Under the pieces are notes generated by a model, which saw only the letters and a program-made list of their open reading frames with translations, did no database searches and was not told the origin of the DNA. From contig JAPPHA010000072.1 in the NCBI GenBank assembly GCA_028874915.1, positions 38,892-102,891 on the forward strand: 64,000 nucleotides of DNA, in the 5' to 3' direction. Positions 8,531 to 17,074 of this stretch are shown piece after piece; position 1 is the first letter of the stretch, and each line of letters starts with the position of its first letter. A program made the translations under genes and the position numbers. The DNA is from Paracoccaceae bacterium (GTDB taxonomy: Bacteria > Pseudomonadota > Alphaproteobacteria > Rhodobacterales > Rhodobacteraceae).

Positions 8531-9275
8531 TGATGGAGTAGCGGAAGGGCGCCACGGAGAAGGCGTCGCCAATGCGCATCGTGACCACGCCAAAGTAGTA
8601 GCCGGCGAAAAGGAAGACCGCCGCCAGGACGAAGAGGGCGAGGTCAGTCGCAGTCACTGGCGTCCACGGGTTGCCGAAAACATGCGGTGCTCCGAAGGCG
8701 GCGGTGACGACCGTTGCGGAAACCAGGGTGACAAGGAGGGAGTTCGCATTCGGCGAGAGACTCTGCGAAGCGAAATCCCGGAGGACGACGAAGAAAACTG
8801 CTGCGAGTGCCAGAAGGCTGTAGGCATTGAAGCCTTCGGTCCCGGGGCGGATAATGATCAGGACACCCACAAACCCGCACAGGATCGCCAGCCAGCGCAT
8901 GGGGCCCGCGCGTCGGCGGCCGGTAAGATGCGCCGCAACTCCGATAGCCAGCGGGACGAACTGGAGAATGGCCGTCGCGTTGGCGATCGGCATGTTGAAA
9001 ACCGCAGTCACGAAACACGCCGATATCCCGATTTCGGATAGTGACCGGACGGCCATGATCTTGCGGTCCCGACTCTCCGGGAGCGTCCGGAAGGTCCCGC
9101 GAGCCCAGGCGTAGGTGCCGAACAGGAGACAGAGAAGGGCGCCCCTAAGGAAGATGGACTGGGACAACCCGTATTCGGGTCCGATCAGTTTCATGATCGC
9201 GTCGTTGGCCGAAAACCCGGCCATGGACCCGCACATGAACGCGGCGCTCATCCGGTTGTCCGACATCCGGGACAT
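8397..9275 (-). CDS. DMT superfamily transporter (EamA/RhaT family)
   Basis: This is an inner-membrane drug/metabolite transporter with ten predicted hydrophobic helices made of two EamA repeats. The first covers about residues 10-140 (GFSANDAIMKLIG, the FLRGALLCLLFGTYAW stretch, FNMPIANATAILQFVPL). The second covers about residues 150-285 and contains the typical APFRYSIMVFSV and ends in IGILAGTGVFVIRRE. The second-repeat AxxF/RYS pattern is common in DMT exporters. The start was chosen at the ATG at 9275, close to the first helix. A GTG at 9356 would overlap the crotonase stop and is less likely. It is last in a minus-strand run with three acyl-CoA genes and may export a product or take up a substrate. 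The 3' end is duplicated at the left edge of the window. Confidence 0.85.
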   Translation of the reverse strand: MSRMSDNRMSAAFMCGSMAGFSANDAIMKLIGPEYGLSQSIFLRGALLCLLFGTYAWARGTFRTLPESRDRKIMAVRSLSEIGISACFVTAVFNMPIANATAILQFVPLAIGVAAHLTGRRRAGPMRWLAILCGFVGVLIIIRPGTEGFNAYSLLALAAVFFVVLRDFASQSLSPNANSLLVTLVSATVVTAAFGAPHVFGNPWTPVTATDLALFVLAAVFLFAGYYFGVVTMRIGDAFSVAPFRYSIMVFSVTFGWVLFNEIPDAWTILGIGILAGTGVFVIRREQSALAG

Positions 9276-9340
9276 GGGCCGGTTTGTCTGGTGTCCGGTT
9301 CGTCCGGCGCGGTCGGGACGACGCGTCGGAACCCTTGGAG

Positions 9341-10132
9341 TCAGCGGCCTTTCCACACGGGGTCGCGTTTCTCGGCGAAGGCCCTGGCGCCCTCGTCGTG
9401 ATCTTCGGAACCGTAGAGGTGGTCGACGGTTCGAAGCTGGCGGCCGGTGATGCGATTCATGGCGTCCTGGAAGCGGCTGTTCTCGGCGTCGCGAACGATT
9501 TCCTTGATCGCCGCATAAACGAGTGGTGGGCCGGAAGCGAGCAGCCCGGCGAGTTCCGAAGTCTTTTCAGGGAGTGCCTCCGCCGGGTGGACTCGATTGA
9601 CCAGCCCCCATCGCAGGGCCTCTTCGGCATCAATCCACCGGCCGGTCAACAGCATTTCCATGGCGATGTGGTAGGGTATGCGCTTGGGCAGCTTGATCGT
9701 GGCGGCATCGGCAACGGTGCCGGAACGAATCTCCGGAAGCGCGAACCGGGCGTGGTCGGCAGCCAGGATGATGTCGGCGGAGAGCGCCAGTTCAAGTCCG
9801 CCACCGCAGCAGATCCCGTTTACGGAGGCGATCACGGGCTTGTTGAGGTCGCGGAGTTCCTGCAACCCGCCGAAACCGCCGACGCCGTAGTCGGCATCGA
9901 CGGGGTCGCCGCCCGCAGCGGCCTTGAGATCCCAGCCGGCGCAGAAGAACCGGTCACCGGCGCCGGTGACGACGGCGACACGGAGTTCCGGATCGTCCCT
10001 GAAACCGGCGAAGACATCCCCCATGATCCTGCTGGTGGCCAAGTCGATGGCATTGGCCTTGGGTCGATCCAGGACCACTTCCAGGACATGGCCGTCCCGC
10101 CGGGTTCTGACCGGGGAAGGGGTATCGTTCAT
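9341..10132 (-). CDS. Enoyl-CoA hydratase/isomerase family protein, CaiD-like
   Basis: This crotonase-fold enzyme should hydrate or isomerise an enoyl-CoA. The first oxyanion-hole element is FFCAGWDLKAAA (near residue 65). The second is NGICCGGGLELALSADIILAAD. A catalytic-Glu region lies in FALPEIRSGTVADAATIKLPKRIPY. That pattern, and KPKAN-like VLDRPKANAIDLATS near the start, resemble carnitinyl-CoA dehydratase (CaiD) and other crotonases. The ATG at 10132 overlaps the stop of the upstream CoA-ligase gene (ATGA), so the two are coupled. The length of 263 residues is typical. With the ligase and dehydrogenase upstream it completes an activate-dehydrogenate-hydrate series. The exact substrate is unknown, and carnitine is only one possibility. 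Confidence 0.88.
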   Translation of the reverse strand: MNDTPSPVRTRRDGHVLEVVLDRPKANAIDLATSRIMGDVFAGFRDDPELRVAVVTGAGDRFFCAGWDLKAAAGGDPVDADYGVGGFGGLQELRDLNKPVIASVNGICCGGGLELALSADIILAADHARFALPEIRSGTVADAATIKLPKRIPYHIAMEMLLTGRWIDAEEALRWGLVNRVHPAEALPEKTSELAGLLASGPPLVYAAIKEIVRDAENSRFQDAMNRITGRQLRTVDHLYGSEDHDEGARAFAEKRDPVWKGR

Positions 10133-12174
10133 TTCGCTCTCCTCGTGACCAATAGTGCGTCTGCCGCCACCGCCCGGTCGGGACAGCACAGAAGCGGGTT
10201 AACCTCGAGTTCCTCCAGATGCCGGTGAATGTGGACCGCAGTATCCTGAATCGCCAGGACGGCGCCGAGCACGGCTTCCATGTCGGCAGCGGGCCGGCCG
10301 CGCCAGCCGGTCAGTTCCCTGGTGATCCGAAGTCGGCCGATCGCGTCAGCGATGTCCTTCGCCGTCGACGGAATCAGCAGGGATTGGCGGTCCTCGAACA
10401 GTTCGGTCCGGATTCCACCGGCACCGACCGTAAGCACGTACCCGTGGGCCGGGTCACGGACGACGCCGACAAGCAATTCGGCGACGGCCCCGGTGATCAT
10501 TTCTTCCACCAGGTACCGGTTCGAACGCATTCCCGAAGCAGCACGAACAACCGCGTCGTCAGTGCCGAGATTCAGGACAACGCCTCCCACCTCGGTCTTG
10601 TGCGCTTTTCCGTCAGTCTTGAGAACGACCGGAAATCCGACTTCCGTCGCAGCTGTTCCAGCCTCCCGCTCGTTTTCGGCCAAACTGCCCCGGGGAACGG
10701 CGAGGCCATGGCGTGCAAGGACAGCCTTGGCTTCGGACTCGGTCATCGATTCCAGGCGCCCAAAGCCGGGCGAGGCAGGATGAAGGAGCGGTGGCGGGGA
10801 CCGGAAGTGAGTCCCTGCCGCGGCGGCGACTGCGTCGAGGGCTTCGTCGAGACCGTTCATAGGCACGACGCCACCATTTGCCAGGTCCGCCGCAATCGGC
10901 TCGGGCAAGAGTTCCGGAAGCGTTGAGACCATGGCCACCCGACCTCCCGTTTGTCGACGGGTTTCGAGCGCGGCGGCGATGGCGCAGTCCCAGTCTGCGG
11001 TCTTGCAGCGGTCGGTACGCGGAAAGTCGACGATGAGTAGGGTCATCGCCAGAGACGGATCGACGATCGCCGACCATGCCCGGGCCATCGCTTCTGCGTC
11101 CCGCCAGACATAGGTATGGTAGTCGAGCGGATTGGCGAGAGCGACGCGTGGGCCGAGGGCGTTGCGGAGTTCCCGTTTCTGCCGGTCGTTCAGTTCGGGA
11201 AAGACGATCCCTCGTGAGAACCCGCTGTCGGCGGCAAGGCTGGCTTCGCCGCCCGAACAACTCACCGTCGCAATCCGTTTCGACGGCAGGGGACCGGCGA
11301 TATGCAGCAATTTGAGCGTTTCGAGGAAGCCGGGCAGGGAGCGGCTTCTGGAAAAGCCGAGGCGTTCAATGAGTGCCCCGGCCCCGGCATCGCTCCCGGC
11401 GATTGATGCCGTGTGGGACAGGGTTCCCGCCCGGGCCTCGGATGACCGGCCTACTTTCAGCACAGTCACCGGCTTCTCCAGTGTCCTCGCCCGTTCGGCC
11501 AACCGTTCGAGGGCCGCCAGATTTCCGAAGCCCTCGACATGCATTCCAAGACCCGTGATCCGGTCGTCCTCGAGGACCGCAATGCCGATATCGGACATTC
11601 CGGTTTGGGCTTGATTGCCGACAGTGGCAATGAAGGCGATCGGCAGGGCCCGGCACTGCATGGTCACGTTGATCGCCATGTTCGATGACTGGGTCAGGAT
11701 GGCAACACCGGAAGAAACAGCCTTGAGCCCGTGCTGGTCGGGCCAGAGCAATGCGCCGTCGAGGGCATTGATGAACCCGTAACAGTTGGGACCGAGGATC
11801 GGCATGGTCCCGGCGGCTTGTCGGAGATGGACCTCGAGCCCTGTAGACCCTGGCAATTCGGCTTCTGCCTCGCGAAAACCGGACGCAAAACAGACGGCCC
11901 CGCCCGCTCCGATGTTGGCGAGCTCCCGAACGATCTCGATGGTCGCATCCCGATTGACACCGATGAAGGCGGCATCGGGTGCCGATGGCAGTCGGCTGAC
12001 GGATGTCACGGCCGGGACGCCGGACAGCGTTTCCCGGGTCGGATGAACAGGCCAGATCTGGCCGGTGAATCCGAAGGCCCGGGATTGCGCGATCACCGAA
12101 CGGCACCAGGGACCGCCGCCAATGACAGCGATCGAACGCGGACGGAGCAGCCGTTCGAGGGGATTCATCGGCAT
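10129..12174 (-). CDS. ADP-forming acyl-CoA synthetase (acetate-CoA ligase family)
   Basis: This is a fused alpha/beta NDP-forming acyl-CoA synthetase that couples ATP hydrolysis to CoA thioester formation. The order is a CoA-binding Rossmann domain (LLRPRSIAVIGGGPW), a succinyl-CoA-ligase-like middle with the phospho-His motif LSHTASIAGSD, and a C-terminal ATP-grasp domain (ESEAKAVLARHGLAVPRGSLA, then HKTEVGGVVLNL and LEVNPLL). The usual length is about 690-710; from the ATG at 12174 it is 681. Alternative starts lie at 12195 and 12168. Its stop overlaps the crotonase start. The upstream acyl-CoA dehydrogenase is about 140 bases away and likely in the same transcript. It should activate the organic acid that feeds this cassette. 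Confidence 0.9.
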   Translation of the reverse strand: MPMNPLERLLRPRSIAVIGGGPWCRSVIAQSRAFGFTGQIWPVHPTRETLSGVPAVTSVSRLPSAPDAAFIGVNRDATIEIVRELANIGAGGAVCFASGFREAEAELPGSTGLEVHLRQAAGTMPILGPNCYGFINALDGALLWPDQHGLKAVSSGVAILTQSSNMAINVTMQCRALPIAFIATVGNQAQTGMSDIGIAVLEDDRITGLGMHVEGFGNLAALERLAERARTLEKPVTVLKVGRSSEARAGTLSHTASIAGSDAGAGALIERLGFSRSRSLPGFLETLKLLHIAGPLPSKRIATVSCSGGEASLAADSGFSRGIVFPELNDRQKRELRNALGPRVALANPLDYHTYVWRDAEAMARAWSAIVDPSLAMTLLIVDFPRTDRCKTADWDCAIAAALETRRQTGGRVAMVSTLPELLPEPIAADLANGGVVPMNGLDEALDAVAAAAGTHFRSPPPLLHPASPGFGRLESMTESEAKAVLARHGLAVPRGSLAENEREAGTAATEVGFPVVLKTDGKAHKTEVGGVVLNLGTDDAVVRAASGMRSNRYLVEEMITGAVAELLVGVVRDPAHGYVLTVGAGGIRTELFEDRQSLLIPSTAKDIADAIGRLRITRELTGWRGRPAADMEAVLGAVLAIQDTAVHIHRHLEELEVNPLLCCPDRAVAADALLVTRRAK

Positions 12175-12312
12175 CGGATCCCGGGGGGAATCCATGGACC
12201 CGGCCCGAAACCCGTGGCCGGATCGTTCGACGAGGCATGCGCAACGCGAACACACCAGCAGATCCGGATGACCAGAGTCACTCCGCTGCCGGGCCGCCGG
12301 GACCGGACGCCT

Positions 12313-13473
12313 TCAGGAGCCAAGCGGTCGGAGCAGTTCACGGCTGATAATGTGGCGCTGGATCTCGGAAGTCCCGTCCCAAATCCGCTCGACCCGGGCA
12401 TCGCGCCAGAAGCGTTCCAACGGAAGATCCGACATCAGCCCCATGCCGCCATGGATCTGGAGTGCGGCATCGGTGACGAAGGCCAGCATTTCCGAGGCAT
12501 AAAGCTTGGCGCTGGCGATTTCGCGGTTCGCCAACAGTCCCTGGTCGAGCCGGTCGGCGCTCGCCAGCGTCAGAAAGTCGGCGGCGTCGATGCGGGTCAC
12601 CATGTCGGCGAGTTGGAACCCGACACCCTGAAACCGGCCAATCTTCTGGCCGAACTGTTCACGCTCGGCCGCATGGTTGACGGCAAGGTCGAACACCCGC
12701 CTTGCGCGGCCGACGCAGTTGGCAGCGACGGTGATCCGGGTCGCGTAGAGCCAGGTGTTCATGACCGCAAATCCGCCATCGACGGCACCGAGAACCTGCT
12801 CGTCAGCCAGGCGGCAGTCGTCAAACTCGAGGATCATGTTGCGGTAACCCCGGTGACTGACGGAGTCATAGCCGTCACGGATGGTGAAACCAGGCGTGCC
12901 TCGGTCGACCAGAAAGGCGGTCAATGTCTTTTTCGCCCCGTCGGCATTCTCGTCAACGCCGGTTGCCATGAAGACTATGACAAAATCGGCATGGTCGGCG
13001 GCGGAAATGAAGTGCTTCGTCCCGTTGAGGACCCAGTCGCCGCCCTTCCGGACGGCCGTCGCCAGCATGCCACGGATGTCGGATCCGGCGCCCGGTTCCG
13101 TCATCGCCAGCGAATCCATCCGTTCGCCCCGGACGGCCGGCAACAGGTAGCGTTCGCGCTGGTCGCCGACACAGGCCATGAGGATGTTCTGTGGCCGGCC
13201 GAAGAAATGCGTCAATGCCATGGAACCACGTCCGAGTTCACGTTCCACAAGCGAGAACTCAAGATGATTCAGACCGGCACCGCCCACCTCTTCCGGGAAG
13301 TTGCAAGCATAGAATCCAGCGTCGATGGTCTTTTTCTTGATTTCGGTGGCGACATCCGGCGGGACCACTCCGCTCCGTTCGACGTGCTGTTCATGGGGGT
13401 AAATTTCGTTTTCGACGAAACGCCTGACCGTCGAGACGATCATGTCCTGATGATCTGTAAGCCCGTACTGCAT
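12313..13473 (-). CDS. Acyl-CoA dehydrogenase
   Basis: This is an FAD-dependent acyl-CoA dehydrogenase that introduces the alpha,beta double bond and passes electrons to ETF. Domains follow the standard order: an N-terminal helical part, a middle beta domain with LAMTEPGAGSDIRGM and WVLNGTKHFISAADHAD, and a C-terminal helical domain with ATRITVAANCVGRARRVFDLAVNHAAEREQFG split over two helices and LQIHGGMGLMSDLPLERFWRDARVERIWDGTSEIQ. The position equivalent to the medium-chain catalytic Glu (YEGT) reads WDGT here, so the base is either Asp or a Glu elsewhere, as in long-chain and isovaleryl types. Its 386 residues are standard. It heads the ligase-crotonase-DMT run. Confidence 0.93.
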   Translation of the reverse strand: MQYGLTDHQDMIVSTVRRFVENEIYPHEQHVERSGVVPPDVATEIKKKTIDAGFYACNFPEEVGGAGLNHLEFSLVERELGRGSMALTHFFGRPQNILMACVGDQRERYLLPAVRGERMDSLAMTEPGAGSDIRGMLATAVRKGGDWVLNGTKHFISAADHADFVIVFMATGVDENADGAKKTLTAFLVDRGTPGFTIRDGYDSVSHRGYRNMILEFDDCRLADEQVLGAVDGGFAVMNTWLYATRITVAANCVGRARRVFDLAVNHAAEREQFGQKIGRFQGVGFQLADMVTRIDAADFLTLASADRLDQGLLANREIASAKLYASEMLAFVTDAALQIHGGMGLMSDLPLERFWRDARVERIWDGTSEIQRHIISRELLRPLGS

Positions 13474-13731
13474 CCAATGCCTCGTTGACTTCGGGACGTG
13501 ACTGTTGCCCGTAGCGGGCGAATCACGGCGTCACCGGTTTGCACGACGCGAGGGTTGCCGCAAGGGCCACGGAAAGTGAAGGGACGCCGGGCCAGTGGAT
13601 GGAACGGGGTCCTGGGACGGGGGCGAAGCAGGATCAGGCGACGATGGAATTCAGGATGCAAGACCCCGCCCCGGTAAACCGGTGAATGAGCCTCGAGGTC
13701 CGAGGCGCCGCCCGAGTCCGTCGGGCAAGAC

Positions 13732-14769
13732 TTATGACGGTCGCGGTTCTCCGGTTGGCCGGTCCGGGCGGGCATGCATTCGCGAGCGGCGTTTGCGAGT
13801 CTCGGAAGTGGCGGCTTCGCTGCCGTCGTGGAAGGACCCGAACCAGACATCCCACGGCATTTCCGATGTGCCGTAGTTGCATTCGAAATAACGGTGATGG
13901 AGCTGGTGAAAGAAGTCGCCGAGTTCCACCTGTTTCCGGTCGCGGACGACGAGACCGTCAAAGCCGGAATGCGAAGCCGACGGGTTCAGCCCGTTTATGA
14001 ATGCGTGAAACAGGAAGTGAATCGGATGTGACGGGACAATCAGATGAATCCCGAAGGACATGAAGTAGATCAGGTGTTCGATCGGATGCATCGATATTCC
14101 CGACCAGGGCCCTACGTTGATGTTCCGGTGATGGAGCGAATGCGCGATGCGATAGAGGGGTGGCCAATGCAGAAAGCGATGGATCCAGTAGAAATAGAGC
14201 GATGACCAGATCGGGACCAACAGGATCCAGATAACGAACCACAGGGGATTGTCGGAGAAGCCGACAAGCGGGACAAGTCCGTTCGCCGCCGCCCAGAAGT
14301 AGAAGGCCTCATACAGGGTCCAGACGGTAACGCCGCTCGCGAGAGACCAGAACATGTTGTCGAGAAGTTGGCTCCGGAACGTGAAGATGCCGTTGTCGCG
14401 GGCCAGTTGACGGCGGTCGAACTTGAGGATCATCCCCTGCGTTTTGAATCCGTGGAAGTAGAGATGCAAGCTGTGAGCGACCAGGAACAGAAGAATCAGG
14501 TTCCGTACCCAGATCTGGAGGATCCAGCCAGCTGAGACCGTCTGCATCGTGGCCATGTCAGGCAGGAAAACGGCGTAGACGATGACGGCCAACAGGAACT
14601 CCAGCAGCATCATGCTCAACGCCAGCCATGACGCGGCGAGCCATTGCAGGGCTTCTCGTGGCCGGGGCGGCCATGCGAAGAGCGGCGAGACCGGAATCGG
14701 CAGGTCCGGATGATGGTTCCAGTCGCGACTGCTTCCTGCCGGGACGGCGGCGGGTGCTGTGGTCATCAT
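13732..14769 (-). CDS. Fatty acid hydroxylase / sterol desaturase family membrane protein
   Basis: This is an integral-membrane di-iron oxygenase of the fatty acid hydroxylase superfamily. Several hydrophobic helices lie in the first half. The eight-His cluster is visible as HRFLH, HSLHHRN and HQLHH, with extra His in SMHPIEHLIYF and SHPIHFLFHAF. It should hydroxylate or desaturate a lipid; candidates include sterols, hopanoids, sphingolipid-like acids and alkylglycerols. The start is put at the ATG at 14769 (MMTTAP) because GGGAG lies about nine bases upstream; an upstream start at 14799 lacks this. The C-terminal tail after the last His box is Arg-rich. The aldolase-family gene upstream ends about 80 bases before this start, on the same strand, so co-transcription is possible. 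Confidence 0.88.
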   Translation of the reverse strand: MMTTAPAAVPAGSSRDWNHHPDLPIPVSPLFAWPPRPREALQWLAASWLALSMMLLEFLLAVIVYAVFLPDMATMQTVSAGWILQIWVRNLILLFLVAHSLHLYFHGFKTQGMILKFDRRQLARDNGIFTFRSQLLDNMFWSLASGVTVWTLYEAFYFWAAANGLVPLVGFSDNPLWFVIWILLVPIWSSLYFYWIHRFLHWPPLYRIAHSLHHRNINVGPWSGISMHPIEHLIYFMSFGIHLIVPSHPIHFLFHAFINGLNPSASHSGFDGLVVRDRKQVELGDFFHQLHHRYFECNYGTSEMPWDVWFGSFHDGSEAATSETRKRRSRMHARPDRPTGEPRPS

Positions 14770-14849
14770 CTGTTCACTCCCTGGGCCCTGTCGGGCCAAT
14801 TGATGGCCCGGTTCACAGCCTACGGTTTTTCATCGGTGAACCGGCAACG

Positions 14850-15635
14850 TCAGTTTGCGTAGTCTGATCCCTCCCGATCAAGGATGGACTTGATCTCCGA
14901 AAAATGCCGATCGGCCTGTCCCGGATACCGGGCAATCTCGTCGGCGGTCCTTGCGGCAACGTCGTTGCCGAGGACGCGAAGTTCCCGCCCGGTCTGCAGG
15001 GCCATGATGTAGGTCATGGCTGCGCGTTCAAAGTAGTAAAGCCGGTTGAAGGTCTCGGCGACGGACTCTCCGATGACCAGGATTCCGTGGTTGCCCATCA
15101 CCATCACGGAAGTTTTCGGATCGGCGAAAAGGGATGCACAGCGCGCGCCTTCCTCCTCGAACGCCAAGCCACCGTAGCTGTCATCGATCACCACGCGATC
15201 GTAAAACATCGCGGAATTCTGATCGATCGGAGGGAGCCGGCTGTCCGCTAGGCTCGCGAGTACGGTCGCATAGGGTGTGTGGAGATGCATGGCGCAACGG
15301 GCGTGCGGGCAGATTCTGTGGAGAGAGGCATGTAGCCCCCATGCCGTCGGATCCGGCGCGTCCGGCTCGCCGAGTGTATCAGGATTGTGGGCGTCGAGAA
15401 GCAGCAGGTTTGACGCGCGGATGCGGGCAAAATGCGTCTGGTTCGGATTCATGAGGAACCGGGTTCCGTCCGGATTGACCGCCAGAGAAAAGTGATTGGC
15501 CACGCCCTCGTGCAAATTCAGGCGTTCGGACCAGCGAAACGCGGCCGCCAGGTCGACCCGTTCGCGCCAGAATTCAATGTTGGCCCCAAAAGGCACGGCA
15601 GGAGATGGGGCCGCTGCCTGCAATCGTCTCGCCAT
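14850..15635 (-). CDS. Class II aldolase/adducin family protein
   Basis: This cytosolic metal-dependent enzyme belongs to the AraD/FucA/adducin fold, whose members perform retro-aldol cleavage or epimerisation, or serve as decarboxylases. Zn ligands are visible in the CAMHLHTPYATVLA segment and a third His in the C-terminal half. NHGILVIGESVAETFNRLYYFERAA is the strongly conserved late family block. A Gly/Asn-rich early block, EGVANHFSLAV, matches the substrate-phosphate region. The ATG at 15635 has GGGAG eight bases upstream and is preferred to a GTG at 15644. The length of 261 residues is typical of the adducin-like subgroup with unassigned substrates. It sits upstream of the sterol-desaturase-like gene. 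Confidence 0.87.
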   Translation of the reverse strand: MARRLQAAAPSPAVPFGANIEFWRERVDLAAAFRWSERLNLHEGVANHFSLAVNPDGTRFLMNPNQTHFARIRASNLLLLDAHNPDTLGEPDAPDPTAWGLHASLHRICPHARCAMHLHTPYATVLASLADSRLPPIDQNSAMFYDRVVIDDSYGGLAFEEEGARCASLFADPKTSVMVMGNHGILVIGESVAETFNRLYYFERAAMTYIMALQTGRELRVLGNDVAARTADEIARYPGQADRHFSEIKSILDREGSDYAN

Positions 15636-15716
15636 CTGTCGCACTCCCCCAACTTGATTCCCTTTACACGGCGGGATTCGCTCCCGGTCAATGGGAATCC
15701 TTTGGCTGGCGGCCGA

Positions 15717-16577
15717 TCAGGCCGACTGCATGCGGCCGAGAAGAAAGTCTGCGGCCTTCTGAGCCGCACCAGCGGCCTTGAAGATGACCTTGTGATCGGC
15801 TTTCAGGCGGTCCGCCCAGTCCCGGATGTAGGACGCCGAATTGCCGATGTCCGGCACCAGTCCGAGACTGGCACAGGCGAAGCACGAGCCGATTTCGGCG
15901 ACCAACTCTTCGAAGGCGTAGTCGCGATCCGTATCGTCCCGGCTGAGCCTGGCCAGGCGCGACGGATTGCCGGTCCAGTGAATGAGTTCGTGCATCAGCA
16001 CCGAATAAAATCGTTCGACCGGGGAAAAGCTGTCGCGGTGTGGCATGACAATTCGGTCTGCGCTGACCAGATAGAAGGCATCCCTGGCGTTGCGCCGTTC
16101 GCTGATTGTCGCACCAGTCCGTCCGATCAACCTGTCGATTTCCTCCGACTTGGCATTGACCGATTGCGGCGAATCGGGGGCCAGGAACGGCTCCGGAAGA
16201 TTGTCGATCTGGTCGGCATTGAAGACGCGGTAGTTGCGAAGCAACCTGTGCTCCTCTTCCTCGCCGTCGTCGTTCAGCCGAACCCGGTTCTCGTAATAGA
16301 TGACCCCTGTCGAACGCTCGCCCCGGCGAACCTGACCGCCCACGTTGCGGGCCTGGCGGTAGGTGAACCAGCGGGACGACGTGAAACCGTTCTTCGCCGC
16401 GGACATCCAGAGAACGAGGACATTGATGCCCTGGTAGGAGTCGCCGGTCCAGCGGCGGGGGAGCGACATCGGGATGGTGTCCCGGTCCCATCCCGGCGAC
16501 CAAGGGTGTCGACCCTTCTCCAGTTCCTCGACGATTTTCATGGTGATTTCCGAATAAGCGCTGGCTCGAGTTGTCAA
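15717..16577 (-). CDS. ArdC-like antirestriction protein (ssDNA-binding plus zincin domain)
   Basis: The N-terminal domain (about residues 1-125) matches the ArdC single-stranded DNA-binding domain. It reads ITMKIVEELEKGRHPWSPGW, then the PRRWTGDSYQGINVLVLW pattern, then a WFTYRQARNVGGQVRRGERST block. The C-terminal part is a zincin-like metallopeptidase with HELIHWTG (HExxH, near residue 190) and a downstream FEELVAEIGSCF that can supply the third ligand. Its 286 residues match the family. Translation starts at TTG 16577, which has GGGAG about eight bases upstream. ArdC-type proteins are usually carried by conjugative plasmids and integrative elements, where they protect incoming DNA from restriction. 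No conjugation gene is nearby, so this is an orphan, probably acquired horizontally. Confidence 0.88.
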   Translation of the reverse strand: MTTRASAYSEITMKIVEELEKGRHPWSPGWDRDTIPMSLPRRWTGDSYQGINVLVLWMSAAKNGFTSSRWFTYRQARNVGGQVRRGERSTGVIYYENRVRLNDDGEEEEHRLLRNYRVFNADQIDNLPEPFLAPDSPQSVNAKSEEIDRLIGRTGATISERRNARDAFYLVSADRIVMPHRDSFSPVERFYSVLMHELIHWTGNPSRLARLSRDDTDRDYAFEELVAEIGSCFACASLGLVPDIGNSASYIRDWADRLKADHKVIFKAAGAAQKAADFLLGRMQSA

Positions 16578-17074
16578 ATCTCACTCCCTGTCCGATAGAA
16601 AAGGGAGCCGGGCTAGCAAAAGTGAGAACAAAAGGGGAACCAAATTCGTTCCCAAGTCTGTGGAATCGCAATTTTAGAAAAGAATATGTTGCCATGACGC
16701 AACAGTCATCATCACAGGCGTTGATTGCCAGCGATGACAGTCGGGTTCGAGTGCCGGCTCGAACTGAGGTCGACCTAGCCTGGTGGAACATTCGATCATC
16801 ACGAATCCGGATCGGATGTCATGGATTGAATTGTCCTGGCGTCGAGACTGTGGGTCGACGGTAAGTGAGGACTCGGGTCCGCTCGGGACCCTGGAGTGTG
16901 GACCCGGCCGAGAGTTGTACCCTCATCGCTGGACATTCAACAAAATCAATTTCTGTCAGCTGAATAGAGGGCTCCGAGTGGGACTCAACATGAAACCGTC
17001 TGGGCGAGGCGCGTTACGGTTTGGTTTCGGACGGATCGATTTCCGGCAATTCAAGGGTGCGGCCGCCGCAGGCC
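16578..17074. other. Gene-free spacer upstream of ardC-like gene
   Basis: About 500 bases between the ardC-like start and the end of the methyltransferase gene contain no recognisable coding region. The part next to ardC (about 16600-16700) is clearly more A+T-rich than the surroundings and probably contains its promoter. An inverted repeat lies at 16745-16764. Confidence 0.5.
16745..16764. promoter_or_regulatory. Perfect 7-bp inverted repeat (GTTCGAG-N6-CTCGAAC)
   Basis: GTTCGAG at 16745-16751 is mirrored by CTCGAAC at 16758-16764 across TGCCGG. It lies about 170 bases upstream of the ardC-like start. It could be an operator or a hairpin. The spacing does not fit the alphaproteobacterial LexA pattern (GTTC-N7-GTTC, a direct repeat). 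Its function is unknown. Confidence 0.35.

Noticed and set aside
11731..13488. 585-codon plus-strand open frame
   Set aside because: It is antisense to the CoA ligase and acyl-CoA dehydrogenase genes. Its translation is rich in Gly/Pro/Arg/His with no domain pattern: a shadow of third-position GC on the coding strand.
16745..16764. T-arm of a tRNA gene
   Set aside because: GTTCGAG...CTCGAAC superficially resembles a T-arm, but no acceptor, D- or anticodon arms fit around it, and the stem is seven pairs without the TTC-loop layout.
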